This document shows, piece by piece, positions 1-7,326 of a stretch of 24,977 nt of DNA. Source of the stretch: a virus. The notes beneath the pieces are model-generated. The model saw only the letters and a list, made by a program, of their open reading frames with translations. It did no database searches and had not been told where the DNA came from. A program made the translations under genes and the position numbers. Location of the stretch: IMG/VR virus record IMGVR_UViG_3300030060_000158, positions 1-24,977 of that record; one strand, given 5' to 3'. Positions within the stretch are counted from its first letter, which is position 1. Each line of letters opens with the position of its first letter.

Positions 1-422
1 GATTTTTAGGTAAGTCTAAAAATAAAACTTATCAAGTTATACAAAAGTTTTTAGATGAAACATTTCCTAACGAAGAATGGTTTGCAGAGGATTCTTTTTG
101 TGCTTCTCAAGGTTATGGTGGTAAGATAGATTTATATTCTAAGTCTGGCATCTTTATTGATTTTAAAACTAAAGTAAACATAAAAGATAAAGACCCGGCT
201 AAGTTAGTTTATGACGACCATGCTATGCAATTATCAGCATATGCACAAGGTTTTAATTATGATGCACCAGAACGAGTGTCTATCTTTGTAGACCGAGAAG
301 ACCCTAAGTTTATTTCATGTCACATTTGGGATAAAGATACACATACAAAACACTTGTCTATGTTTAATAGCATTCTAACTTATTGGAAGTTAGTTAAAAA
401 TTATGACCCAACAAAACTATGA
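1..422 (+). CDS. PD-(D/E)XK superfamily nuclease, C-terminal part (5' end outside window)
   Basis: The reading frame is open from the left edge (first full codon at position 3) to the TGA at 420-422, so only the C-terminal 139 residues are visible. The core motifs of a PD-(D/E)XK (RecB/Cas4/lambda-exonuclease-like) nuclease appear in the right order. GGKIDLY places the metal-binding Asp at codon 129-131. DFKTK gives the D-x-K pair at codons 159-167. MQLSAYAQG supplies the Gln and Tyr of the downstream QxxxY helix at about 224-250. In phages such enzymes act as 5'-3' exonucleases or recombination nucleases that degrade host DNA or process replication intermediates; which applies here cannot be told. 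The stop overlaps the next start (ATGA, 419-422), so the two genes are translationally coupled. An internal ATG at 225 lies inside the fold and is not a plausible start. Confidence 0.8.
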   Translation, partial: FLGKSKNKTYQVIQKFLDETFPNEEWFAEDSFCASQGYGGKIDLYSKSGIFIDFKTKVNIKDKDPAKLVYDDHAMQLSAYAQGFNYDAPERVSIFVDREDPKFISCHIWDKDTHTKHLSMFNSILTYWKLVKNYDPTKL

Positions 423-664
423 GTGGAAAACAATCTAAAAAATTAAGACGTAAAGCAGAAACATTATTAATAGAATGGCTACGCACAATGGTTCCAGATG
501 AAGAGGACACTTCTAAAATTACTAAAAAGAACTTATATGAATTTCTCCCCAGTCAAACACATATATTTGCTAATAATAAATTTATGTTAAGTGCATATAG
601 TTTGCGTTGGTTTTACAAACAAGTTAAGAGAAATCCTAACATAACTTTACAGGATATATTATGA
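419..664 (+). CDS. hypothetical protein, basic N-terminus (81 aa)
   Basis: I do not recognise this small protein. It begins with a Lys/Arg-rich segment (SGKQSKKLRRKAE) followed by a probable helix (TLLIEWLRTMV). The rest is mixed helical, with an aromatic patch (SLRWFYKQ) near the C-terminus. There is no signal peptide, membrane segment or cysteine motif. The start overlaps the upstream nuclease stop as ATGA, and its own stop overlaps the next start as ATGA (661-664), so it belongs to a coupled operon with the nuclease and the DUF3310 gene. The basic N-terminus would suit nucleic-acid or protein-partner binding, but that is a guess from composition. Confidence 0.7.
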   Translation: MSGKQSKKLRRKAETLLIEWLRTMVPDEEDTSKITKKNLYEFLPSQTHIFANNKFMLSAYSLRWFYKQVKRNPNITLQDIL

Positions 665-927
665 CATATAAATTTAATGAGGACCAACATATAAATAATT
701 TATTAACATATATTGATAATACTTATAATGAACATTATGCTTCTGATAAGTATCAAGCTACTGATGTTATTATAGACTCCGGACATGGAGAAGGTTTTTG
801 TATGGGTAATATTATGAAGTATGCCAAACGCTATGGTAATAAAGATGGTAAGAATAAAAATGATTTGCTAAAGATATTACATTATGCTATAATAATGCTT
901 GATGTACATGACATGGAGAACAGTTAA
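661..927 (+). CDS. DUF3310 family protein (possible nucleotide kinase related to T7 gp1.7)
   Basis: The 88-residue product carries the hallmark of the DUF3310/SaV-like family: a GN-x2-KYxxRY block (GNIMKYAKRYGNKDG) followed by a Lys/Asp/Leu helix (NKNDLLKILHYAI). It lies at residues 48-80, within a protein of typical length. The family includes the C-terminal part of T7 gp1.7, described as a nucleotide kinase, so a role in deoxynucleotide metabolism is plausible. This is inference from family membership, because no classical P-loop is visible. The context supports it: the start overlaps the preceding gene (ATGA) and the stop overlaps the nrdA start by one base (TAATG at 925-929). Confidence 0.75.
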   Translation: MTYKFNEDQHINNLLTYIDNTYNEHYASDKYQATDVIIDSGHGEGFCMGNIMKYAKRYGNKDGKNKNDLLKILHYAIIMLDVHDMENS

Positions 928-2822
928 TGACAGAGGATAAAGTAGGACCTAAAGAATATTTAGGTATAAAAATTAATTATGATAACGAGAAAAAACTAGA
1001 TAAGTTTAGTCTTGATACATTAAAAGATAGATATTTTACAGGAGAAGAAACCCATGCCCAAGAAGCATTTGCCAGAGCAGCGACCTTCGGAGCAACCTTC
1101 AAAGGTGTCACAGATTTTGAATTGGCTCAAAGACTTTATCAGTACAGTTCCTCGTGTTGGTTTATGTTTAGCACTCCTATACTTAGTAACGGGGGAACAA
1201 GTCGTGGCTTACCTATTAGCTGTTTCCTCAATTATGTTCCTGACAGCAGGAGTGGTTTATCTTCTCACTATGATGAAAATATTTGGTTGGCGAGTTCAGG
1301 CGGAGGTATTGGTGGATTTTGGGGAGATGTTAGAAGTAATGGTGTATCTACTACTCATGGTAGTAAGTCTACTGGTTCTATCCCATTCATGCACGTAGTT
1401 GATTCTCAGATGTTAGCCTTTAATCAAGGTGTAACTAGACGTGGTAGTTATGCTGCATACATGGATATATCACACCCAGAAATAGAAGAGTTTATTGAAA
1501 TGCGAAAATCTTCTGGTGGAGATATAAATAGAAAATGTTTAAATCTACACAATGGAGTTAATCTTACTAATGAATTTTTACAAGCTGTTCAAGACGATGC
1601 AGACTGGAGATTAGTTGATCCTAAATCCAATGAAGCTGTTAAAGTTGTAAGTGCTAGAGACCTATGGTGGCAAATAATAAATGCACGTGCTGAAACAGGA
1701 GAACCTTACATTATTAATATTGATAATTGTAATGATGCATTACCACAAAAACAAAAAGATTTAGGTTTAGAAATAAGACAAAGTAATTTATGTTCTGAAA
1801 TAACATTACCAACAAACGAAGAACGCACAGCAGTTTGTTGTTTATCTTCTGTAAACTTAGAATACTTTGATGAATGGTCTAAAGATGAAAACTTTATCAG
1901 CGATTTAATTACAATGTTAGATAATGTAATACAACACTTTATTGATAATGCTATCGACACAACACAACTAGGAGAATATAATGCAAATTTTAAAAGGTTT
2001 CAAAAATATATACGAAAGGGTAAAGAAGGTTTTACTAGAGCTGCCTACTCTGCTTACAGAGAAAGGTCGTTGGGTCTTGGAGCAATGGGATTTCATGCCT
2101 ACTTACAATCACATAGTATCCCGTTTGAAAGTATTTTCGCTACAGGATTTAATAACAAAGCTTTCAAATACATTAAAACACGAGCCACGTCAGCTTCTAA
2201 GACACTCGCTGAACAACGTGGCGAAGCTCCTGATATTAGTGGGTCTGGTTTTAGGAATGCTCACCTTTTGGCTGTTGCTCCTAATGCTTCTTCTGGCATC
2301 ATATGTAGTGGGACTTCTCCTTCGATTGAGCCATACAGGGCTAACGTATATACGCACAAGACTCTTTCCGGAAGCTACCAAGTAAAAAATAAGTTCTTAG
2401 AAAAACTTTTTAAATCAAAAGGTTTAAAAGTAAAAGAACTAGAACAGTTATGGAAAGATATTGCAGGTAATGATGGTTCAGTTCAACACTTAGATATATT
2501 AACTGATGAAGAAAAAGAAATATTTAAAACTGCTAATGAGATAAATCAAATATGGGTAGTAGAACACGCATACAAAAGACAGGATTTTATATGTCAATCT
2601 CAATCAGTTAATTTATTTTTTACTTTACCAAAGGCAACAGAGTCGCAAGAAACTCACGATGAATATATGCAATATGTAAACGATGTTCATTGGTATGGTG
2701 CTAATAAATTAAAATCATTATATTATTTTAGGTCTAATGCTGCTCGTAATGCTGAAGATGTAAATGTTAAAGTACCTAGAATTAAACTAGATGATGTTGA
2801 ATGTATAGCTTGTGAGGGATAA
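927..2822 (+). CDS. nrdA: ribonucleoside-diphosphate reductase class I, alpha (large) subunit
   Basis: The large subunit of aerobic ribonucleotide reductase converts ribonucleotides to deoxyribonucleotides, using a radical supplied by NrdB. In the 631 residues the first redox cysteine is Cys99 (ISCFLN). A Gly-rich loop (SSGGGIGG, about 123-130) follows. The active-site trio is Asn287, Cys289 and Glu291 (NLCSEI), and the partner redox cysteine is Cys304 or Cys305. A Ser/Gly-rich segment ending SPSIEP precedes the radical-transfer tyrosine pair Tyr599-Tyr600 (SLYYF). The flexible tail ends in Cys626/Cys629 (CIAC), the pair that accepts electrons from thioredoxin or glutaredoxin. It is shorter than E. 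coli NrdA (about 760 aa), and no N-terminal ATP-cone is visible, so dATP feedback at that site is probably lost. The start overlaps the DUF3310 stop by one base. The end carries the Shine-Dalgarno site of the oxygenase gene. Confidence 0.96.
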   Translation: MTEDKVGPKEYLGIKINYDNEKKLDKFSLDTLKDRYFTGEETHAQEAFARAATFGATFKGVTDFELAQRLYQYSSSCWFMFSTPILSNGGTSRGLPISCFLNYVPDSRSGLSSHYDENIWLASSGGGIGGFWGDVRSNGVSTTHGSKSTGSIPFMHVVDSQMLAFNQGVTRRGSYAAYMDISHPEIEEFIEMRKSSGGDINRKCLNLHNGVNLTNEFLQAVQDDADWRLVDPKSNEAVKVVSARDLWWQIINARAETGEPYIINIDNCNDALPQKQKDLGLEIRQSNLCSEITLPTNEERTAVCCLSSVNLEYFDEWSKDENFISDLITMLDNVIQHFIDNAIDTTQLGEYNANFKRFQKYIRKGKEGFTRAAYSAYRERSLGLGAMGFHAYLQSHSIPFESIFATGFNNKAFKYIKTRATSASKTLAEQRGEAPDISGSGFRNAHLLAVAPNASSGIICSGTSPSIEPYRANVYTHKTLSGSYQVKNKFLEKLFKSKGLKVKELEQLWKDIAGNDGSVQHLDILTDEEKEIFKTANEINQIWVVEHAYKRQDFICQSQSVNLFFTLPKATESQETHDEYMQYVNDVHWYGANKLKSLYYFRSNAARNAEDVNVKVPRIKLDDVECIACEG

Positions 2823-2823
2823 T

Positions 2824-3402
2824 ATGTATATAGAAAAACCAGTAAATAAAAAACCTGCTCCATTTGTTAATGTAAATCATTTTTTAACAGAAACAGAGTG
2901 CATACAAGTTAAAAACATATCTAATGATATTGAAAAATGGACAGGTAAAATACATAGTAATACTGATAAATCAACAAAAGTTAACTCTGTGCGAGAAGTA
3001 GATGTATATCCTATACCGGCTTCTTCTGAATATAATTATTTATATGAAATAATTTTTGATGCTGTAAAAGAATGCAACAATAGTCATTTTAATTTTGATA
3101 TAGCAGGGATTTTTGATAATTTACAATTACTACATTATAAAAAAGGACATCACTATGACTGGCATACAGATATAGGTAATGGTATTTATGCTAACAGAAA
3201 AATATCTGTATCTGTTTTGTTGTCTAATGATTGTGAGGGTGGAGAACTTGTACTAAAACAAGGAGCAGATAGACCAATACATATGGAAGTTGGAGATATG
3301 ACAATGTTTCCAAGTTATGTATTACATAAAATAACCCCAGTTACTAAAGGAGAAAGATGGTCTTTAGTTACATGGATACAAGATATTAAACCATTTAGAT
3401 AG
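2824..3402 (+). CDS. 2-oxoglutarate/Fe(II)-dependent oxygenase (prolyl-4-hydroxylase/PKHD-like)
   Basis: The 192-residue protein has the Fe(II)-binding facial triad of the 2OG oxygenases: His114-x-Asp116 (YDWHTD) and distal His168 (VLHKITPV). Arg178 (GERWSLVTW), ten residues on, is positioned to bind the 2OG carboxylate. The intervening strand CEGGELVL is typical of the P4H/PKHD group. Family members hydroxylate proteins or small molecules; the substrate here is unknown. I chose the ATG at 2824 because GAGGG (2814-2818) lies five bases upstream inside the end of nrdA. A GTG at 2812 in the same frame would overlap nrdA and lacks comparable support. The gene sits between nrdA and nrdB, as auxiliary genes often do in marine phages. 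Confidence 0.88.
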   Translation: MYIEKPVNKKPAPFVNVNHFLTETECIQVKNISNDIEKWTGKIHSNTDKSTKVNSVREVDVYPIPASSEYNYLYEIIFDAVKECNNSHFNFDIAGIFDNLQLLHYKKGHHYDWHTDIGNGIYANRKISVSVLLSNDCEGGELVLKQGADRPIHMEVGDMTMFPSYVLHKITPVTKGERWSLVTWIQDIKPFR

Positions 3403-3410
3403 GAGTTTTT

Positions 3411-3560
3411 ATGAAATGTTGGCATTGTGATACAGAATTAATATGGGGTGGAGACCATGACATAGAGGAAGAAGACACAGAATACATGATGGAAACTAAT
3501 TTAAGTTGTCCAGAATGTCAATCACTAACAATAGTATATTTACCAAAGGAGGAAACATGA
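3411..3560 (+). CDS. small zinc-ribbon protein (49 aa)
   Basis: This short ORF has an AGGAG Shine-Dalgarno at 3401-3405, six bases before the ATG. The product starts MKCWHCDTELIWGGDHD, has an acidic middle (IEEEDTEY) and then SCPECQS. The two CxxC pairs (Cys3/Cys6 and Cys33/Cys36) would form a classic zinc knuckle pair. From memory, near-identical small proteins of the CWHCxxELIWGGDHD type are frequent in marine phages; no function is known to me. The stop TGA overlaps the nrdB start (ATGA, 3557-3560), and the nrdB Shine-Dalgarno lies inside its last codons, so expression is coupled to the small reductase subunit. Confidence 0.82.
   Translation: MKCWHCDTELIWGGDHDIEEEDTEYMMETNLSCPECQSLTIVYLPKEET
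3545..3552 (+). promoter_or_regulatory. ribosome binding site deciding the nrdB start
   Basis: AAAGGAGG lies four bases before the ATG at 3557. It is one of the strongest Shine-Dalgarno matches in the window. It sits inside the last codons of the zinc-ribbon gene and argues for a start at 3557 rather than the in-frame ATG at 3506, which lies within that gene and would add 17 residues with no family counterpart. Confidence 0.85.
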
Positions 3561-4543
3561 GTTTACTAGGAAAAAGAGAACATTACAAACCATTTGATGA
3601 TGCATGGATGTTTGATTATTATGATTTACAAAATCAAATGCATTGGCTACCAAGAGACGTTCCTTTACATACAGATGTAAAAGACTGGCAAGATTTGTCA
3701 GATACGGAACGTAATTTATTAACACAAATATTTAGATTGTTTACTCAGTCAGATGTTGACGTTGGCTCTGGCTACATAGATAGATATATGCGTATATTTA
3801 AAAAGCCAGAAGCTAGAATGATGATGTGCTCATTTGCAAACATGGAATCAATTCATCAACACGCATATAGTTTACTACTTGATACTGTAGGTATGCCGGA
3901 CATAGAATACAAAGCATTTGCAGAGTATGAAGAAATGTCTGACAAGCACGAGTATATTAATGATATTAAAACTACTCGCAAAGATAAAAAAAGTATTGCA
4001 AAAACTTTAGCAGTTTATTCAGCTTTTACTGAAGGACTACAGTTGTTTAGCAGCTTTGCAATCTTGTTAAACTTTCCACGTTTCGGTAAAATGAAAGGTA
4101 TGGGACAGATAGTAACCTATTCGATTCGTGATGAATCTATGCACGTAGAAGCCATGACTAAATTATTTAGACAGTTTATTCAAGAAAACTTAGACATCTG
4201 GACAGATGATTTTAAGAAAGAAATATACGATATATGTAGACAAATGGTAGACCTAGAAGATAAATTCTTGGACCTAGTATTTGAAATGGGAGATATACAA
4301 GGTTTAACAAAAGAAGATATGTATGCTTATAATAGATACATAGCTGATAGAAGATTACTACAGCTTGGATTAAAAACTAATTATGACCAGAGAGAAAACC
4401 CCTTAACTTGGTTAGACGAAGTTATGGGAGTTGAACATCAAAACTTTTTTGAGGGTAGAGCTACTTCGTATATGAAAGCAGGACTAAGAGGAAGACAAGA
4501 TAAAATTAACTTTACACCTTTGGAGAATCAAGATGATAAATAA
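3557..4543 (+). CDS. nrdB: ribonucleoside-diphosphate reductase class I, beta (small) subunit
   Basis: The 328-residue small subunit houses the di-iron centre and radical that activate NrdA. Metal-ligand candidates in order are Asp66 or Asp68 (QSDVDVG), Glu97 and His100 (MESIHQHAY), Glu159 (FTEGLQLF), and Glu193 and His196 (RDESMH). Tyr104 falls where the radical tyrosine of E. coli R2 (Tyr122) is expected, four residues after the His ligand, so a standard Fe-Fe/tyrosyl enzyme is likely. Length and motif order are typical of phage R2 proteins. The start at 3557 is set by an AAAGGAGG site and overlaps the zinc-ribbon stop. The 3' end overlaps the next gene by 11 bases. The nrdA - oxygenase - zinc ribbon - nrdB order makes one coupled unit. 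Confidence 0.96.
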   Translation: MSLLGKREHYKPFDDAWMFDYYDLQNQMHWLPRDVPLHTDVKDWQDLSDTERNLLTQIFRLFTQSDVDVGSGYIDRYMRIFKKPEARMMMCSFANMESIHQHAYSLLLDTVGMPDIEYKAFAEYEEMSDKHEYINDIKTTRKDKKSIAKTLAVYSAFTEGLQLFSSFAILLNFPRFGKMKGMGQIVTYSIRDESMHVEAMTKLFRQFIQENLDIWTDDFKKEIYDICRQMVDLEDKFLDLVFEMGDIQGLTKEDMYAYNRYIADRRLLQLGLKTNYDQRENPLTWLDEVMGVEHQNFFEGRATSYMKAGLRGRQDKINFTPLENQDDK

Positions 4544-4748
4544 ATCGGAAGCTAACTTAGTTAGTTTCAAAGTGCTACTAACCAGAGATAATAAAATAAT
4601 TACAGAGTTTAGTATGCTACCAGAAAAAATGGTAGATGAAATATTTCCTGCCGATGAACGAGCTTTAATTAAAACTGTATTACGTAAAGGTAAAGATAAA
4701 TTAGAGCCTTTGCACAATTATCTACAAAGAGAATTGAAAGCACTATAA
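4533..4748 (+). CDS. hypothetical protein downstream of nrdB (71 aa)
   Basis: I do not recognise this protein. It appears to have a short N-terminal beta segment (LVSFKVLLTRDNKIITEF) followed by helices and a basic C-terminus (KTVLRKGKDKLEPLHNYL). It has no cysteines, signal peptide or membrane segment. GGAG at 4522-4525 lies seven bases before the ATG, and the start lies inside the end of nrdB, so translation is coupled to it. It is the last clearly supported gene of the + strand operon. Its stop forms TAATG (4746-4750) with a very short following ORF. Confidence 0.7.
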   Translation: MINKSEANLVSFKVLLTRDNKIITEFSMLPEKMVDEIFPADERALIKTVLRKGKDKLEPLHNYLQRELKAL

Positions 4749-4826
4749 TGAAAAGAAAGAAAAGTATAACACTAAACCTGTCCAGAATGATAGACATCCC
4801 CAACAAATTTTATCATATAAGGTCAT
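4743..4826 (-). CDS. possible 27-aa hydrophobic peptide behind a consensus promoter
   Basis: On the - strand the ATG at 4826-4824 is preceded by GGGGAG with a five-base spacer (AAACT), and the frame runs 27 codons to TAG at 4743. The peptide starts MTLYDKICWG, has two cysteines, and is otherwise strongly hydrophobic and aromatic (SFWTGLVLYFSFFSL), like a single membrane span. A perfect-consensus leftward promoter lies just upstream (4849-4876). I do not recognise the peptide. A small membrane protein involved in lysis timing or superinfection exclusion would fit, but that is inference. It lies antisense to the short + ORF at 4748 and overlaps the last bases of the 71-residue gene. Confidence 0.4.
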   Translation of the reverse strand: MTLYDKICWGCLSFWTGLVLYFSFFSL

Positions 4827-4828
4827 AG
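4748..4828 (+). CDS. possible 26-codon basic ORF at the end of the + operon
   Basis: The ATG at 4748 overlaps the upstream stop as TAATG, the same coupling seen at the nrdA start. The product begins MKRKKSITLNLSRMIDIP and is basic. Nothing else supports it: it has no Shine-Dalgarno of its own, no recognised motif, and its length is within chance. It lies opposite a 27-codon leftward ORF with better initiation signals, so at most one of the two is likely to be functional. Confidence 0.2.
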   Translation: MKRKKSITLNLSRMIDIPNKFYHIRS

Positions 4829-4848
4829 TTTCTCCCCGTTACACTTAT

Positions 4849-4876
4849 ATTATATCAACTATTTTGAGTTTGTCAA
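4849..4876 (-). promoter_or_regulatory. leftward sigma70-type consensus promoter
   Basis: On the - strand TTGACA (complement of 4871-4876) is followed by 16 bases and then TATAAT (complement of 4849-4854). Both hexamers match the bacterial sigma70 consensus exactly. Transcription would start near 4842 and run leftward through the 27-codon ORF into the antisense strand of the 71-residue gene and nrdB. It lies immediately downstream of the last gene of the - operon, where a terminator would be expected. A chance match of both hexamers with acceptable spacing is possible in AT-rich DNA but uncommon. Confidence 0.6.
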
Positions 4877-4878
4877 GT

Positions 4879-5235
4879 CTATCCGGCTAAAGGATTCTTA
4901 TTTTCTTCTTTAAATATTTTAATGTCGGTTTTTACACTTTCGATATCAGCTTTCATACCTGATAGGTCAGATTTAATACTATCAATATTATTAAGTTTTA
5001 GTAAAACAGTTTCATCAATAGTTTTGTTTATGTAAGATACTGAAGTTTCTAGTGCTTCTATTCTTTTTTCAATCTCACCTAACCCATCATCAGTCTCTTT
5101 AGCTTGTTGAGCTTTTGCTTCTAGGTTTTCTATCCTGTTAACATACGTAGCTCCAGTATATCCAAACCCTGCAAGAGTTCCAATAATACCCATCAATGCA
5201 ATAAACTGTGTTGTTTTATTTTGTAACCAATCCAT
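4879..5235 (-). CDS. membrane-anchored coiled-coil protein (118 aa), spanin-like candidate
   Basis: Residues about 10-30 (QFIALMGIIGTLAGFGYTG) form one membrane segment near the N-terminus. The rest is a long charged coiled coil (IENLEAKAQQAKETD through SVKTDIKIFKEEN). An N-terminal anchor plus a periplasmic coiled coil is the layout of inner-membrane spanins, and the gene lies at the end of the lysis region, so a lysis role is plausible. No outer-membrane partner with a lipobox was identified, and coiled-coil anchors of unknown function are common in phages, so the function is tentative. A strong GGAGGAG site precedes the ATG and overlaps the end of the upstream gene. The stop lies three bases from the -35 box of the leftward promoter. 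Confidence 0.7.
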   Translation of the reverse strand: MDWLQNKTTQFIALMGIIGTLAGFGYTGATYVNRIENLEAKAQQAKETDDGLGEIEKRIEALETSVSYINKTIDETVLLKLNNIDSIKSDLSGMKADIESVKTDIKIFKEENKNPLAG

Positions 5236-5244
5236 AATCTCCTC

Positions 5245-7326
5245 CTATAAGTTTGGTTGTAATTCTTTTAATCTTGTCAAAGTTTGTATGCTTTGACCAG
5301 CTAATCCATAAAATGCTTCAATGTTATCATTGATAGTATTAGTTGTATAGATTGCTGTTGGCTCATACCATTGAGTTTGATCTGGTATGTAAACTGTTGC
5401 ATAGCTGTTAAAGTTAGGAACAAAGCCCATGTATGCTATAATTTTATCTTCCGAACCATACTCTCCGGTTTCTTGTTGTTTACTTTCAACTTCTTCTTGT
5501 GCTTGTTGTAGATTATTAGCTATAATGTTTTCAACCAGTTGTTGAGAATCTGCATCATTAGCTTGATTACTTATAGATACATCTAGGTTGTCTTGAATAT
5601 TTTGTGAGGTTGTGGTATTATTAGCTACCGATGTTGTTGTAGTACTACTTATATTAGAACTCATAGTGCTTGTCGTAGTTGTAGTTGTTGTAGTAGTGGT
5701 CATGTCTAGTATTTGATTAGTTTGTGCAGTCGATGAATTAAACTGATCCGAAATACTTGGAGAGTTAGAAATACTATTTGTAGAACTAGATGATGTTGAA
5801 CCTGACATACTTGAATTAGCTGCTCCGGTTGTTGATGTATTACCATGAACAGTTGTGTATACACTATCTCTAGCAGTTTTGTATGTGCTACTAACTACTC
5901 GTAGTGCCATCTCTTTTGTTATAGAACTTTTACCTTCTTGTTCTTCAATAACTTCTTCTTCTGTATCTTCACTACTTTCTTCTTCTATTTCTTCTTCTAT
6001 GGATTCCGATTCGTTTTCTAAAATTTCTTCTTCTAATTCCTCTTCTCTGTTCCCATGCTGTCTTTCTTCTTCTATCCATTCATCTAACTCTTCCATAGTT
6101 TCAAACTCTACAATCCTTGCAGGTTCTTCAAAATCTTCTAATAAAAATGTTTCTTGCAATACAAACTCATTTAAGATTGCATCTTCTATTCTAGGTAGCT
6201 GGTCTACTTGTCTACCTTCTAAATCTTCAAAAGCTAGTAATACTACAAACTCCTCTTGATGTTGCTCGTGTCGCATAGATTCTGGCTCAAACAAATCAAA
6301 CTCCTCTGGAAAAGTTTCATACTCTTCATCCAGAAATATAGGCTCTAAGAATATTTCTTCTTCAAAAATGTCATACAAAGTGTCATACTCTTCAAAATCG
6401 TCATACCCAAAATGTTCTTGCTCGTCTCTAAATATTCCACTAGCAAACTGCTCTTGTTCATCTACAAAACCATAGTCAACCATTTGCTCGTCAAAGAATG
6501 CAACAGATTCTTCTTGTCTGTATCCACGACAAAAGGGTGCATACTGTGGGTCTAGGTCGCATTGTAAATCATCATAAGCTTCCCAATATCCCGGACAGTT
6601 TGTATCATTTAGAGGATTACTACAGTCTAAATTATTACCAGAACCTGCTCCATACAATGAACCACCATTCTCTAGTAGTGTGTTAAAACTAGAATTATTC
6701 CAATCAACATTGACACAACTTGAGCTGTTAGTTGTACCTGTATTACATTCATCATAAAATAAATACTGATAGTAAGTATTAGAATCTTTTTGTTCTCCTA
6801 TCAAGACATCATGTTTATTAATATTAAGTGCACCATATCTAAAATCAAAACTAGAGTTGGTCCAAAGTATTACTTCAAAACTGTTATCAGAGCCACTACG
6901 ATTATATTCACGCATATCATACCAGCCAAAGACTGTTTTATCATTAAAGTTTTTTGCTAACATCTTAGAGTTGCTATCTCTAATTAAGTCAGTCCAGAAT
7001 GGAAAAAGTGTGTAGTTATATTGTGGAAGAGGGTCAGGTGTATAATCACCACAGTAATTATTATAGTTAATATTACCTGTACCTAACCCAAAATGAAGAC
7101 ATCCATTCGTAGCCATACGAGCAGATGTAAATTGTTGATCGTAAAAATTAAATGTAAAGTCTAAATTAAATGCAGACGATAATTGGTCGTCTCCAGCATT
7201 TAAACTTGTAGTTCCGGTTTGATTTGTTAAGTCTATTAAAGACTGATTGCTTTCATAAATGTATTGACTAGCAAGATTAAAACTTAAACAAAGAACTGCT
7301 ATTTGCCATAAAATTCGTCTATGCAT
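5245..7326 (-). CDS. exported NIDO-like protein with acidic stalk (693 aa)
   Basis: Residues 1-20 (MHRRILWQIAVLCLSFNLAS) look like a signal peptide. Residues about 45-180 have the pattern of a nidogen-like (NIDO) beta-sandwich: FTFNFYDQ, a conserved TNGCLHFG, LFPFWTDLI, VFGWYDM, FEVILWTN and DFRYGA. Residues about 192-270 are Cys-rich and include one CPGYWEAYDDLQC...CRGY unit, a repeat I recall from marine phage and bacterial proteins. Residues 273-465 are extremely Glu/Asp-rich with aromatic residues and DEQE-type repeats. Residues about 490-575 are Ser/Thr-rich with a run of ten Thr at 543-552. The C-terminal ~95 residues are a mixed tail. NIDO domains occur in extracellular adhesion proteins, so a surface or virion-associated role is inferred. 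The gene overlaps the preceding exported-protein gene by 28 bases. Confidence 0.72.
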   Translation of the reverse strand: MHRRILWQIAVLCLSFNLASQYIYESNQSLIDLTNQTGTTSLNAGDDQLSSAFNLDFTFNFYDQQFTSARMATNGCLHFGLGTGNINYNNYCGDYTPDPLPQYNYTLFPFWTDLIRDSNSKMLAKNFNDKTVFGWYDMREYNRSGSDNSFEVILWTNSSFDFRYGALNINKHDVLIGEQKDSNTYYQYLFYDECNTGTTNSSSCVNVDWNNSSFNTLLENGGSLYGAGSGNNLDCSNPLNDTNCPGYWEAYDDLQCDLDPQYAPFCRGYRQEESVAFFDEQMVDYGFVDEQEQFASGIFRDEQEHFGYDDFEEYDTLYDIFEEEIFLEPIFLDEEYETFPEEFDLFEPESMRHEQHQEEFVVLLAFEDLEGRQVDQLPRIEDAILNEFVLQETFLLEDFEEPARIVEFETMEELDEWIEEERQHGNREEELEEEILENESESIEEEIEEESSEDTEEEVIEEQEGKSSITKEMALRVVSSTYKTARDSVYTTVHGNTSTTGAANSSMSGSTSSSSTNSISNSPSISDQFNSSTAQTNQILDMTTTTTTTTTTSTMSSNISSTTTTSVANNTTTSQNIQDNLDVSISNQANDADSQQLVENIIANNLQQAQEEVESKQQETGEYGSEDKIIAYMGFVPNFNSYATVYIPDQTQWYEPTAIYTTNTINDNIEAFYGLAGQSIQTLTRLKELQPNL

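Noticed and set aside
1054-1398. 114-codon hydrophobic + ORF inside nrdA
   Set aside because: It lies wholly within the conserved nrdA frame, lacks its own Shine-Dalgarno and its hydrophobicity follows from reading nrdA out of frame.
1981-2385. 134-codon Leu-rich + ORF inside nrdA
   Set aside because: It overlaps motif-bearing nrdA sequence in another frame and has no independent support.
3506-3556. Upstream ATG extending nrdB by 17 codons
   Set aside because: The strong AAAGGAGG site and the ATGA overlap support the start at 3557, and the extension overlaps the zinc-ribbon gene.
4829-4878. Bidirectional terminator between the convergent operons
   Set aside because: No GC-rich hairpin followed by a T-run is visible on either strand.
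5855-6259. Ser-rich + ORF of 134 codons
   Set aside because: It is the antisense of the acidic segment: Glu GAA/GAG codons read backwards give Ser/Phe/Leu codons.
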